Source: DATARH01 sp963847345
Lineage (GTDB): Bacteria > Pseudomonadota > Alphaproteobacteria > ATCC43930 > CGMCC-115725
DNA length: 64,000 bases
Assembly (NCBI GenBank): GCA_963847345.1
Contig: CAWJZU010000020.1
Coordinates: 310,001 to 374,000 of the forward strand
Reading direction: 5' to 3'
The notes beneath the pieces were generated by a model, which was not told the origin of the DNA, ran no database searches, and worked only from the letters and a program-made list of their open reading frames with translations. This document shows positions 8,798 to 17,356 of this stretch, piece after piece. Within the stretch, counting starts at the first letter, position 1, and every line of letters begins with the position of its first letter. The position numbers and the translations under genes are program-made.

Positions 8798-9967
8798 ATG
8801 GGACCGCTTGAGGGGGTGAGGATCGTCGAGCTGGCCGGGATCGGTCCGGCGCCGTTCTGCGCGATGCTGTTGTCCGACATGGGCGCCGAGGTGATCCGCG
8901 TCGATCGCGCCGCCAATGTCGGGCGCGACATCGGCCGCGAGGGCGAGGACCCGCGTTTCGCGCTGCTGCAGCGCGGCCGTCGCAACATCGCGGTCGATCT
9001 GAAAAACCCAGAGGCGGTCGCGGCGGTATTGCGGCTGATCGACCGGGCCGACGGGCTGATCGAGGGGTTCCGTCCCGGTGTGATGGAGCGGCTCGGTCTC
9101 GCCCCCGACATCTGCCTCGCGCGCAACCCGAAGCTCGTCTACGGCCGCATGACCGGGTGGGGGCAGGACGGGCCGATCGCTCACACCGCCGGGCACGACA
9201 TCAACTACATCGCGCTGTCGGGCGCGCTGTACTCGATCGGACCGGCCGGCGGGCCGCCGGTGCCGCCTTTGAATCTGATCGGCGATTTCGGCGGCGGCGC
9301 GCTGTATCTCGCGATGGGGGTGCTGGCCGGCATCATCAGCGCCCGCGCGACCGGCAAGGGGCAGGTCATCGACTGCTCGATGGTCGAGGGATCGGCGTCG
9401 CTGATGATGATGATGTACGGCGCGCTGGCGGCCGGCGCCTGGATCGAGCAACGCGGCAGCAACCGTACCGACGGCGGCGCGCACTACTATCATGTTTACG
9501 AGACGAAGGACGGCGAGCATGTCGCGGTCGGCTCGATCGAGCCGCAATTCTACGCGCTGCTGCTGAAGCATACTGGGCTGCGGGGCGAGACCGTGCCGGA
9601 GCAGACCGACCGCACGACATGGCCCGATATGCAGACGCGGCTCGCGCGCATCTTCAAGACGAAGACGCGCGCGGAATGGACCGCGATCATGGAGCAGACC
9701 GACATCTGCTTCGCGCCGGTGCTGCGCATGTCGGAGGCGATGCACCATCCGCACAACGTCCATCGCGGCAGCTTTGTCGAGGTGGACGGCGTCACGCAGC
9801 CGGGACCGGCGCCGCGCTTTCTCGGCACGCCGAGCCGGATACAACGCCCGCCGGCTCGGGTCGGTGAGCACACCGACCCGGTGCTCGGGGATTGGGGCTT
9901 TTCGGCCGACGAGATCGCGGCCTTGCACCGGGCCGGGGCGGTCCGGTCGGCTGAAGCCGGCATCTGA
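8798..9967 (+). CDS. CaiB/BaiF CoA transferase family protein, alpha-methylacyl-CoA racemase type
   Basis: A 389-residue class III CoA-transferase-fold protein. The start VRIVELAGIGPAPFCAMLLS and the GHDINYIALSGAL and NLIGDFGGGALYLAMG segments match alpha-methylacyl-CoA racemases rather than true CoA transferases. His133 and Asp163 fall where the racemase acid/base pair is expected, with DPR and RPG turns near 51 and 92. The reaction would be epimerisation of 2-methyl-branched acyl-CoA, feeding branched fatty acid or sterol side-chain oxidation. The ATG at 8798 follows GGGAGGAAGG; the longer frame upstream lies in the palindromic repeat. Only 19 bp separate it from the FMN reductase, so the two are probably co-transcribed. 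Confidence 0.88.
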   Translation: MGPLEGVRIVELAGIGPAPFCAMLLSDMGAEVIRVDRAANVGRDIGREGEDPRFALLQRGRRNIAVDLKNPEAVAAVLRLIDRADGLIEGFRPGVMERLGLAPDICLARNPKLVYGRMTGWGQDGPIAHTAGHDINYIALSGALYSIGPAGGPPVPPLNLIGDFGGGALYLAMGVLAGIISARATGKGQVIDCSMVEGSASLMMMMYGALAAGAWIEQRGSNRTDGGAHYYHVYETKDGEHVAVGSIEPQFYALLLKHTGLRGETVPEQTDRTTWPDMQTRLARIFKTKTRAEWTAIMEQTDICFAPVLRMSEAMHHPHNVHRGSFVEVDGVTQPGPAPRFLGTPSRIQRPPARVGEHTDPVLGDWGFSADEIAALHRAGAVRSAEAGI

Positions 9968-9986
9968 GCGAGAGGAGCTTCGAACG

Positions 9987-10574
9987 ATGGCCGATGCCGC
10001 AACCATGCTGATGCTGGTCGGGGCCGCAACGCCGCCGGGCCGGCTGGCCGCCGCGATCGATTATGCCGCCGAGGCGGCGCGCGCCGCGGACGAGGGCCTA
10101 GCGGTCGATATCCTGAACCTCGCCGATACCGCGATCGATATCTGCGACGGGCGCGCGCTCGACGCCTATTCCGAGACGACGCGGCAGGCCGTCGCGCGGA
10201 TTTCCGGCGCTGCTGCCGTGCTGATCGGCGCACCGGTCTATCGCGCGAGCTTTCCGGGAGTTTTGAAAAACCTGCTTGACATCACGCCGGTCGAGGCGTT
10301 GCAAAACAAGCCGGTCGGCATTCTCGCGATGGGCGGCTCGCCGCACCACTATCTGGCGGTGGATATGCAATTGCGCGCGGTGCTGGGCTGGTTTGGCGCG
10401 CTCGTCGCGCCGACCGGGGTCTATCTCACCGGCGGCGATTTCAAGGACGGCCGCCTCGCCTCGGACGGCGCCCGCGCCGATCTGAGCGCGCTGACCGCCA
10501 CGCTGGTGATGCTGGCCTGCAATCTCGACCCGGCCGCACTCGGCCCGAAACCGCTCGCCGCCCGCTTCACCTGA
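9987..10574 (+). CDS. NADPH-dependent FMN reductase family protein
   Basis: A 195-residue flavodoxin-fold reductase. The segment APVYRASFPGVLKNLLD (82-98) is the signature of the FMN_red family, which binds the flavin phosphate and isoalloxazine, and a GGSPHH loop follows at about 116-121. The ATG at 9987 is preceded by AGAGGAG. It lies 19 bp after the CoA-transferase-like gene and probably shares its transcript. A decayed LLM-class flavin monooxygenase lies just downstream on the opposite strand; such reductases often supply reduced FMN to LLM enzymes, so the two may once have worked together. Confidence 0.85.
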   Translation: MADAATMLMLVGAATPPGRLAAAIDYAAEAARAADEGLAVDILNLADTAIDICDGRALDAYSETTRQAVARISGAAAVLIGAPVYRASFPGVLKNLLDITPVEALQNKPVGILAMGGSPHHYLAVDMQLRAVLGWFGALVAPTGVYLTGGDFKDGRLASDGARADLSALTATLVMLACNLDPAALGPKPLAARFT

Positions 10575-10579
10575 AACGG

Positions 10580-11229
10580 CAAAACCTGCCTGTCAAAGCC
10601 CTGGCGGACGCGGGGGATCAGCTCCATTGCGAGCATTTCGACAGTTTCGAGGGCCGGCGACTCGGGCATCCCCGAGACGGCGGTGCAGCGCCAGCAACTG
10701 CTCGTCGACCTGTCGTCGGGTCAGCCGATCAGAAAACGGTCGCGACCAGCGCCTCGATATTCTGGTCGACGGCGCTGTCGTCGGGCGGCAGGTCCTGATG
10801 CCAGGCGTGGTAGGCCTTGTACTTGGCGCCGAGATAGCGGCGCAGAGCCGATCGCCCCGGCAGGTGTCTTCGCGAGGAAGACCTCGTGGCGCATCGGCAA
10901 TTCGGCCGGTACGGCTTCTTGGCGGCATCGAGCGCGTGGCGGTAGAGGTCTATCTGGGCTCCGACGCAGCGGCGACAGTAGTGGCAGCAGCACGATGCCG
11001 GCGTTGAGCCTGAGACGCGGCGCCGCCGCCGTGAACCGCGCCAGCATCGGGACGAGCTGCAGCAACTGGAGCGGGTGGGCGCTGTAATGCGCGGTCTTGG
11101 TCAGCGAGTCAAAGCCGAGCCGGTCCGCTTCGCGCACGAGCGCAATGTCGCTTCAAAGCGTCGTCCGATGTCCTCGCCCGGCGCCGCCTGGCCGCGCACG
11201 ACAAGCCCGAAGTGGAAGCGTTCAGCCAT
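10580..11229 (-). pseudogene. Decayed LLM-class (luciferase-like) flavin-dependent oxidoreductase
   Basis: Starting at the ATG at 11229 (GAGGCGAG upstream), the reading begins MAERFHFGLVVRG, typical of LLM-class monooxygenases. It then shifts frame near 11145 into LVREADRLGFDSLTKT and NAGIVLLPLLSP. The middle of the barrel is missing: the frames jump from the beta-2/beta-3 region to a C-terminal YLGAKYKAYHAWHQDLPP segment, and shift again near 10740 into ALETVEMLAMELIPRV. At least three frame changes and an internal deletion leave about 650 bp of an expected 1 kb. The gene cannot encode a working enzyme. It marks the left edge of the AT-richer island. Confidence 0.75.
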
Positions 11230-11286
11230 CGGAAACTCGCCTCATTCTGATAGAATATTTCGGAATTCCACGCTTCCTTCATCGCC

Positions 11287-12504
11287 GTGACAAGCGCCCC
11301 GATGACGAACTCCAGGTCCGATGCGTCAGCCGTCGACTCGAATCGTCAAGGAAGAAAAAGCCTGATCGTCGAGGGGTGGCGCTTCCTGCCGCACTCGTAT
11401 GCGATCGTCAACCAATGGCAGCTGCTCGCGCTGCAACGCCGGAACATCAACGTCAAAGTTGTCGACGTGCCGTTTTATCGCGCCGCTTGGCAGGCCCAGA
11501 CCGGCATATTCAACCCTGCATCGGAGCAGGCTCTGCGATCCCTGAGCGTCGCCCAACCCGACGAAGCCGCCGACGTCACGCTCAGAATCTTCGCTCCTTT
11601 CACGTTTTCGCCGTCGCGTTCCCGTCTAACCGCGGTCTTCGCTACTCTGGAACAGCAGCTTATCCAACGAAATCAAATATCCGACCCCGCGGAGTATGAG
11701 GCGCTGCGACGACGAGGGCCGCCTTCCGACATAATCGCTATTACGCCTTCTCGATGGTCAGCGCAGGGTCTATACAGGGCCGGTTTCGATCCGAAGCACG
11801 TTCTCGTTATTCCACATGGCGTAGATTGCACAACGTTCCGCCCGATGCCGGAAATCCGCGACGACATGCGCCGCAAGATGGAAATTCCCGACAGCGATTT
11901 CGTATTTCTCAGCGTCGGCGCGATGTCTGGAAATAAGGGAACCGATTTACTCCTACGTGCCTTCGCGGAAATTCGCCGTCGGTTTCGCAATGTTCGCCTG
12001 ATCTTGAAAGGAGTGGATGGGCTGTATGACTCCCGCAGTCTGTTGCTCAAAACGCTGCGAACTCTACCGGTCAAAGACCAGCAGCTAATCCTGGACAACA
12101 TAACGTATATCGGCAATTCATTATCGAATCAGGCTATGGCTACGCTGTACCAGGTAGCGGACATTTACGTATCTCCGTACCGCGCAGAGGGATTTAATAT
12201 TCCTGTATTGGAGGCGGGAGCGTGCGGTATCCCAATCATCTGCACCCGAGGTGGACCGACTGATGACTTCGTGACCGATGAATTCGCGCGACGAATCGAC
12301 AGCAGATTATTAAGAGTTGGTGCAGATAGACAGGATGCGTTTCGGTTGGAGCCGGATTTCGCGAACCTCACTGCTCTGATGGTTTCCGCAATGGAAAATC
12401 CGCAATGGCGCAAGACTGCCAATGAAGCCGGCCCCCGTCACGTCAATGCGTACTACACATGGGACTGTGCGGTCGACAAGCTTATCGCCGCCCTTCTAAC
12501 GTGA
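11287..12504 (+). CDS. Glycosyltransferase family 4 protein
   Basis: A 405-residue GT-B glycosyltransferase. The C-terminal half has the GT4 hallmarks: IPHGVD (175-180), FLSVGAMSGNKGTDLLLRAF (207-226) and the nucleotide-sugar motif EGFNIPVLEAGACG (301-314) with the retaining E-x7-E pattern. The N-terminal half is divergent and resembles glycosyltransferases that act on proteins or cell-surface glycans more than LPS core enzymes. It has no signal peptide, so it acts in the cytoplasm. It is convergent with the TPR-GT9 gene and overlaps its 3' end by 9 bp. Base composition is lower in GC than genes before 10.6 kb. A role in extending a glycan started by the GT41 protein is inference from context. 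Confidence 0.85.
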   Translation: MTSAPMTNSRSDASAVDSNRQGRKSLIVEGWRFLPHSYAIVNQWQLLALQRRNINVKVVDVPFYRAAWQAQTGIFNPASEQALRSLSVAQPDEAADVTLRIFAPFTFSPSRSRLTAVFATLEQQLIQRNQISDPAEYEALRRRGPPSDIIAITPSRWSAQGLYRAGFDPKHVLVIPHGVDCTTFRPMPEIRDDMRRKMEIPDSDFVFLSVGAMSGNKGTDLLLRAFAEIRRRFRNVRLILKGVDGLYDSRSLLLKTLRTLPVKDQQLILDNITYIGNSLSNQAMATLYQVADIYVSPYRAEGFNIPVLEAGACGIPIICTRGGPTDDFVTDEFARRIDSRLLRVGADRQDAFRLEPDFANLTALMVSAMENPQWRKTANEAGPRHVNAYYTWDCAVDKLIAALLT

Positions 12505-14214
12505 CGACCTGCGCCAAGCACCTGCTTTGAGTTCCTGCGCAACCCGCTCCAGCAGGCCATCCCAATCGCCGCCAGTCCTCTGGCGAAATAGCCGCATCGA
12601 AGGGTACCATGGGCTGTCCTCCCGGTTCAGCAGCCATCGCCAATCGGCGACCGCGGTAAGCAGTACCCAGGTGGGGACGCCAAGCGCGCCAGCCAGATGC
12701 GCCACGCTCGTATCGACGCTTATGACAAGATCAACAAGCATGCATAACGCAGCGGTATCACTGAAATCCGCGATCGAATCCTCGACATGGATGACACCCA
12801 TGCGATCCAGCCACGCACGCTCTGTCTCCGTCACCTCCTTTTGCAGACTTATCACTTCAACGCCCGAACCGAGCAATTGGTTTAAGCGGCTCAACTCGAA
12901 ACTTTTGGTCTTGTCCGATGTCGAATTCGCTTTCCAAACCACACCGACCCGCGGACTCGCCTTCTCGGGAAGGCGCTTCGACCACATTGCCACCCTATCT
13001 TGATCGGCGGCAAGATAAACCTCGTTGGGGATCTTCGACATATCCGTGTTAAACGCCAGCGGCAGACTAAGGAGTGCGCAATGCACGTCAAATCTGAGAG
13101 TATCGGCACTGAGACTGACGATTTCCACGCTACCTTTTAGCCCCCGCATCAATGATCGCAGCTCCTTTTGCGGCGCGAACAGCACCGTCGCACCCGCATC
13201 GTTCAACAACTTAATATAGCGAGAAAATTGAATAACATCCCCAAATCCTTGCTCCCAATGCACGAGAATCGTCTGTCCGGAAATATCTGTATCGCCCAAC
13301 CATTCTGGTTTGTTCAAATGTCGGACACCGACAGGATGCCGTTTCCACTTGCGCGCCTCAAAACCGCGCCAGCCAAGATCATATTGCCCCATCTCGAGAT
13401 AAAGAAGTCCTCTGTTCCAAATTGCCTCGTAATAGTCCGGCTTGATCGCAATTGCTTTTTCAAAACTCGTCATTGCGTCATGAAGCCGCCCTAGCTGACG
13501 CAGCGCGAGGCCACGATTGCTGTACGCTTCGGGGTAGCCTGGATTGAGAGATATGGCCTTATCATAACTGCCGATCGCGTCCTCGAAGCGTTTAAGTTCT
13601 TGCAGCGCGTTGCCTCGATTCATGTACAACTCGGCTCGATCGGGCACGAGTGCAATGGCGTTATCGAAATCCGCCAGCGCCTCGGCAAAGGACCCGAGCC
13701 GGCGAAACGCGGTCCCTCGATTATTGTAGGCATCCACGTAATCCGGTTTCAGCGTTATTGCACGACTGTAGCGTTCTATCGCATCGCTATAGCGCTTCGT
13801 AGCCTGAAATGCGTTTCCACAGTTAGTGTATGCAATCGCATAATCGGGTTTGAGCGCGATTGCGCAAGTATAGCTTCCTATGGCCTCATCGAAACACCCC
13901 AGCGCTTGAAGAGAATTGCCCCGGCTGTTATATGCCTGGAAAAAGTCGGGCTTTAGCTGTATCGCCCTCGCGAAGCTCACAATGGCCTCGTCGTAGCGCT
14001 TTAGCCGGGATAATACGACACCCAGCTTGTTGTGCGCGTCCGGGGAATTCGGCGCCAGCAAAACTGCTTCCTGACACTGCTGCAGGGCCGTGTCGCGGGC
14101 TTCTCGAACATTCCGTAAAGTTCTGGTAATTGTCTGGAGCTGCACCGGCAGGCACTCTCTGATCTGTTTAAGCCGTTTGCCTTGAGCCCGCTGGGTGCCT
14201 CTTAAGGGCCGCAA
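12496..14214 (-). CDS. TPR-repeat protein with C-terminal GT9-like glycosyltransferase domain
   Basis: A 572-residue protein. Residues about 40-295 are seven or so tetratricopeptide repeats of the regular kind (A-x3-Y-x-N-R-G-N, A-I-A-L-K-P-D-Y). Residues about 300-572 resemble the ADP-heptose:LPS heptosyltransferase (GT9) fold: VHWEQGFGDVIQFSRYIKLL, a VGVVWKANS start of the second Rossmann domain, and DLVISVDTSVAHLAGALG, the donor-binding motif. The TPR-GT9 arrangement is common in proteobacteria next to OGT-like proteins, with TPRs presenting the acceptor. The frame opens with TTG at 14214; GTG codons about 23-27 codons in are alternatives. It lies 61 bp after the GT41 fusion gene, and both genes are probably in one operon. 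Confidence 0.85.
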   Translation of the reverse strand: MRPLRGTQRAQGKRLKQIRECLPVQLQTITRTLRNVREARDTALQQCQEAVLLAPNSPDAHNKLGVVLSRLKRYDEAIVSFARAIQLKPDFFQAYNSRGNSLQALGCFDEAIGSYTCAIALKPDYAIAYTNCGNAFQATKRYSDAIERYSRAITLKPDYVDAYNNRGTAFRRLGSFAEALADFDNAIALVPDRAELYMNRGNALQELKRFEDAIGSYDKAISLNPGYPEAYSNRGLALRQLGRLHDAMTSFEKAIAIKPDYYEAIWNRGLLYLEMGQYDLGWRGFEARKWKRHPVGVRHLNKPEWLGDTDISGQTILVHWEQGFGDVIQFSRYIKLLNDAGATVLFAPQKELRSLMRGLKGSVEIVSLSADTLRFDVHCALLSLPLAFNTDMSKIPNEVYLAADQDRVAMWSKRLPEKASPRVGVVWKANSTSDKTKSFELSRLNQLLGSGVEVISLQKEVTETERAWLDRMGVIHVEDSIADFSDTAALCMLVDLVISVDTSVAHLAGALGVPTWVLLTAVADWRWLLNREDSPWYPSMRLFRQRTGGDWDGLLERVAQELKAGAWRRSSR

Positions 14215-14275
14215 TTTGACGTTACCGGCATTGGAGCCGACCCGGTACGGTAACGAAAAGAACGGCCCCCCGCAA

Positions 14276-17200
14276 TCAAGCAGGTGCTAACTCGCGATCG
14301 GCGAAAAAACTGATCGCTGGCAAACCGTCCTGGTGACGCCTCCAAATAGTGGTGTAGGCTGCTTCCAGGTCACGCGTAAAGCGCGTGGTATCGAATAGTG
14401 GTTCGGTGTCTCGGTTGCGCCTGAGCTTGGCTTTAATCAGCGTCAGTCGTTCGGGATCTTGCGCCAGCGCCACCGCCAATCTTGCGTATTCCTCAAGCGA
14501 CCCAGTGATCATTTCCGGCAGCCCAACGGCGTGAAGGATACTCGCGGCTACCCGCCCCGCAAAGGTGTTTCCCAGGCAAGTCACAAGGGGCACGCCGGCC
14601 CACAGCGCATCGCAAGCGCTTGCATGCGCGTTATACGGTCGTGTATCGAGAAAAAGATCGGCTAATTGGAGGCGGGCCAAGTGTTCTTTAGCTTGAGCTA
14701 GGCGCGGGGCGAACAGAAGCCGGTCCGGGTTCACGCCTCGGGCACTGGCTTCGCGTCGCAAATTAAGCTTCGCGGCCGGGTTCGGAGTCTTCAACCATAA
14801 AACGCTGTCATCGACAGTCTTCAGCACGCGCATCCATACATCAAAAATCTCCGGAGTAATCTTATACTCGGAATTCTGACAAGCGAACACAAAACCTGTG
14901 TCCGGCAGGCCGGCGTCGGCTCGACTTACGATTCGGGCGGCAATCTGACGTGTTCGGTCATTGGGCATGTAAGTATGTGGCAAATATATCACCTGCTCGG
15001 TATAGAAAGCTCGGTGCGAGTCCGGGATGACAACGGGGTCCGCGATAATGTAATCGAAGAACGGTAGGCCGGTCGTGCCAGGACATCCCAAAAAATTCAC
15101 TTGGAGCGGCGCAGGCCGATAGCTGAATATCTTGGTCCGACAATCTCCTGAGTTGCCGTTGAGATCGATTATGATGTCAGTTTCGAGTTCATGCAACAGT
15201 TTGGCGACCTGAAAATCGCCTAGTGACTCGACGTCAATAAAACGGTCAAATGCGTTCGCGAGCCGCTTTCGCATCTCGCTTCCGTCGTCAGGACCGATCG
15301 AAACCCCGGTTGTATGGAAACGGGACCTGTCATGACGTTCGAGGCAACCTATCAATACTTCCGCGACTACGTGATCGCGAAAGTCGGTCGAAGTATAGGC
15401 AATGTGGATCTTGTCGTGCAAATACCTCTCGCCGCGCCATAATTCAGTTTCGGGCCGCTGCAATCCTCGCGTACAAAGCCGGGTGAGCTTGAGGCTTTCG
15501 GATTCTGAGTCGGATACTGCGCGGTGGTAAAAAGGGGTAACGATAGGACGACCTGCCGTTATCTCATCGGCGATCCGACGTTCGTCGGCGTCACGCCGTG
15601 TCCAGTCACACGCCCATAACCGTGCGTGTATGCCTACCCGTGCCGCTGCAATATTGTCGGGATCAAGCGCGATCGCGAGATCGCTCGCCTCGATTGCATG
15701 CGCATAACGTCGCGAACTGAACAATCGACCCGCATAAACCGCCCACGCCCTGGCGTCGTGCGGATCAAGCGGCGCATCCGGTAGATCTGCCGACGCGCCG
15801 GCCGCCTGCAACGCGGTCATGCGCCTTTTCCAAATGGTCGTGTCCTGCGGTGCATAAGCAAGTGCTTTATCGTAGCAGGAAACCGCGTCTTTATGGCGCC
15901 GCAGCCCCGATAGGGCGTCGCCCAGGTCCCGCCACGCCGCAGGATCGTCCGGGACCTGGGACAGGGCGCGTTTTGCATCGCTCTCGGCTCGCCGATACCG
16001 CCTCATCCTCAGCTTGGTGTCGGCCGAGAAGGGCATGACGGCGAGCGCTGTATCGGACCCCGCAAACGCATACGGCAAACGCTGCAATGGCGCGAGCGCG
16101 TGCCGCAAGGCTTTCCACATCGGCAGCGCTAATAGGTCGTGAGTAAGTTTGATCGGAATATAGCCGAATTCAAGATGAGGCGGCAGACGCACCGAAACGA
16201 CGTGACGTGGGCTCGGCAGAAGCATGGTCCGCGCCACGTAACGCCCTTGCCGGATGATCCCGTCATGAAGCTGCAGTCGCTCCATAGAAACCGATTTATT
16301 GTCCGGTGACGCGCCGGGTTCGTCGGCCTGCCACCTTTCCACGATGCGGCGAACCATAGGTTCGATCGCCCGATCGTCAAGTTCGGCAGCGATGATCCAA
16401 TTAGGAACAGCCGCGCTAAAATATTTTCTGGTGAGCGAGGTGGCTAACAGGAGCATCCGTAAACAGCCTTGCGCACGCGCTCGTTCCGCGACGGCGCTCC
16501 AGTCGAGATCGGGATGCGATGCAACAAAGGCGGCGATATCTTGCACCCATTTGAGTTTCCACCACATCTCCTTGCCGCCGTGGATTGCCAGAAGAAGAAG
16601 GTCATCCTCAGGCGCCAACGTCAGAAATGTGTGCCCATCCAGGTTAACCTTTTGCGCCCGGTGCCACAAACCGCCATAGTCGATATCGAGCGCCATCTTC
16701 GATGAGATCAGCCGTGTATGAGGCTCGACCGCTATACCGCTGGATTCCCCAAAGATGATCTCCTGACCCTGGAGACGATGGATCAGCGCAAACTGCGCCG
16801 GGGTCAGATCGCCTGTCCGTTTATACCCGATACCGTCCAGGGCCGCGATCGCCTCGGCGAGATCCTCGTCGCGGATCAGAAAATCCAAATCGCCGAATTG
16901 TCGCAGCCCTAGCTCACCATACGCCAGCACGGCGAGCACCGGCCCCTTGAACGGAATTGCTTCGACACCGTGTCGTTTCAACGTCTCAAGCACACGACAA
17001 AGCTCGTTGAAGAGCGCGCGATTTCCTCTGCCGATCTCGTCCACAACCGCGCGAAACGCTCCAAGGATATCGTTGGGAACGCGGTCGGCAGCTAACCGAA
17101 TGAGTGTATTTGCCGCAAAACCGGTGAGTCCTTGAGCGACCGCAGTCCGGGCAAAAACGGTCCAATCTATTCCAGCCGCAAGCAGTCGTTCGATTGCAAC

Positions 17201-17356
17201 TTGCTTCTCTTCCTCCGAGCCAACGCGGGCGCAGGCTAAAAGCAGCCGAAATTCACGCGTCAGATGCACGGCGTCCGCCGACCTGAGAACGTTAGTGCCT
17301 CTCGCATCTTCCCCGATCCGTTTGCGGGAACAGCAGTCGTCAACATCGGTAATCAT
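14276..17356 (-). CDS. Nucleotidyltransferase - TPR - GT41 (OGT/SPINDLY-like) fusion
   Basis: A 1026-residue protein with three parts. Residues about 30-400 are a nucleotidyltransferase-like domain of the PF14907 type: FKGPVL (136-141), FGDLDFLI (154-161) with the two catalytic-type acidic residues, and HGGKEMWWKLKWVQD. Residues about 450-600 are tetratricopeptide repeats. Residues about 660-1026 are a GT41 catalytic region: YTSTDFRDHVVAEVL with the conserved His, PLQVNFLGCPGTTG, and DTRPYNAHASACDALWAGVP from residue 904. GT41 enzymes move GlcNAc or related sugars from UDP to Ser/Thr in the cytoplasm. The PF14907 domain occurs in peptide natural-product clusters. The start overlaps the TPR gene stop (ATGA). 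Which acceptor it uses is unknown; the nearby Tat peptide is my candidate. Confidence 0.85.
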   Translation of the reverse strand: MITDVDDCCSRKRIGEDARGTNVLRSADAVHLTREFRLLLACARVGSEEEKQVAIERLLAAGIDWTVFARTAVAQGLTGFAANTLIRLAADRVPNDILGAFRAVVDEIGRGNRALFNELCRVLETLKRHGVEAIPFKGPVLAVLAYGELGLRQFGDLDFLIRDEDLAEAIAALDGIGYKRTGDLTPAQFALIHRLQGQEIIFGESSGIAVEPHTRLISSKMALDIDYGGLWHRAQKVNLDGHTFLTLAPEDDLLLLAIHGGKEMWWKLKWVQDIAAFVASHPDLDWSAVAERARAQGCLRMLLLATSLTRKYFSAAVPNWIIAAELDDRAIEPMVRRIVERWQADEPGASPDNKSVSMERLQLHDGIIRQGRYVARTMLLPSPRHVVSVRLPPHLEFGYIPIKLTHDLLALPMWKALRHALAPLQRLPYAFAGSDTALAVMPFSADTKLRMRRYRRAESDAKRALSQVPDDPAAWRDLGDALSGLRRHKDAVSCYDKALAYAPQDTTIWKRRMTALQAAGASADLPDAPLDPHDARAWAVYAGRLFSSRRYAHAIEASDLAIALDPDNIAAARVGIHARLWACDWTRRDADERRIADEITAGRPIVTPFYHRAVSDSESESLKLTRLCTRGLQRPETELWRGERYLHDKIHIAYTSTDFRDHVVAEVLIGCLERHDRSRFHTTGVSIGPDDGSEMRKRLANAFDRFIDVESLGDFQVAKLLHELETDIIIDLNGNSGDCRTKIFSYRPAPLQVNFLGCPGTTGLPFFDYIIADPVVIPDSHRAFYTEQVIYLPHTYMPNDRTRQIAARIVSRADAGLPDTGFVFACQNSEYKITPEIFDVWMRVLKTVDDSVLWLKTPNPAAKLNLRREASARGVNPDRLLFAPRLAQAKEHLARLQLADLFLDTRPYNAHASACDALWAGVPLVTCLGNTFAGRVAASILHAVGLPEMITGSLEEYARLAVALAQDPERLTLIKAKLRRNRDTEPLFDTTRFTRDLEAAYTTIWRRHQDGLPAISFFADRELAPA

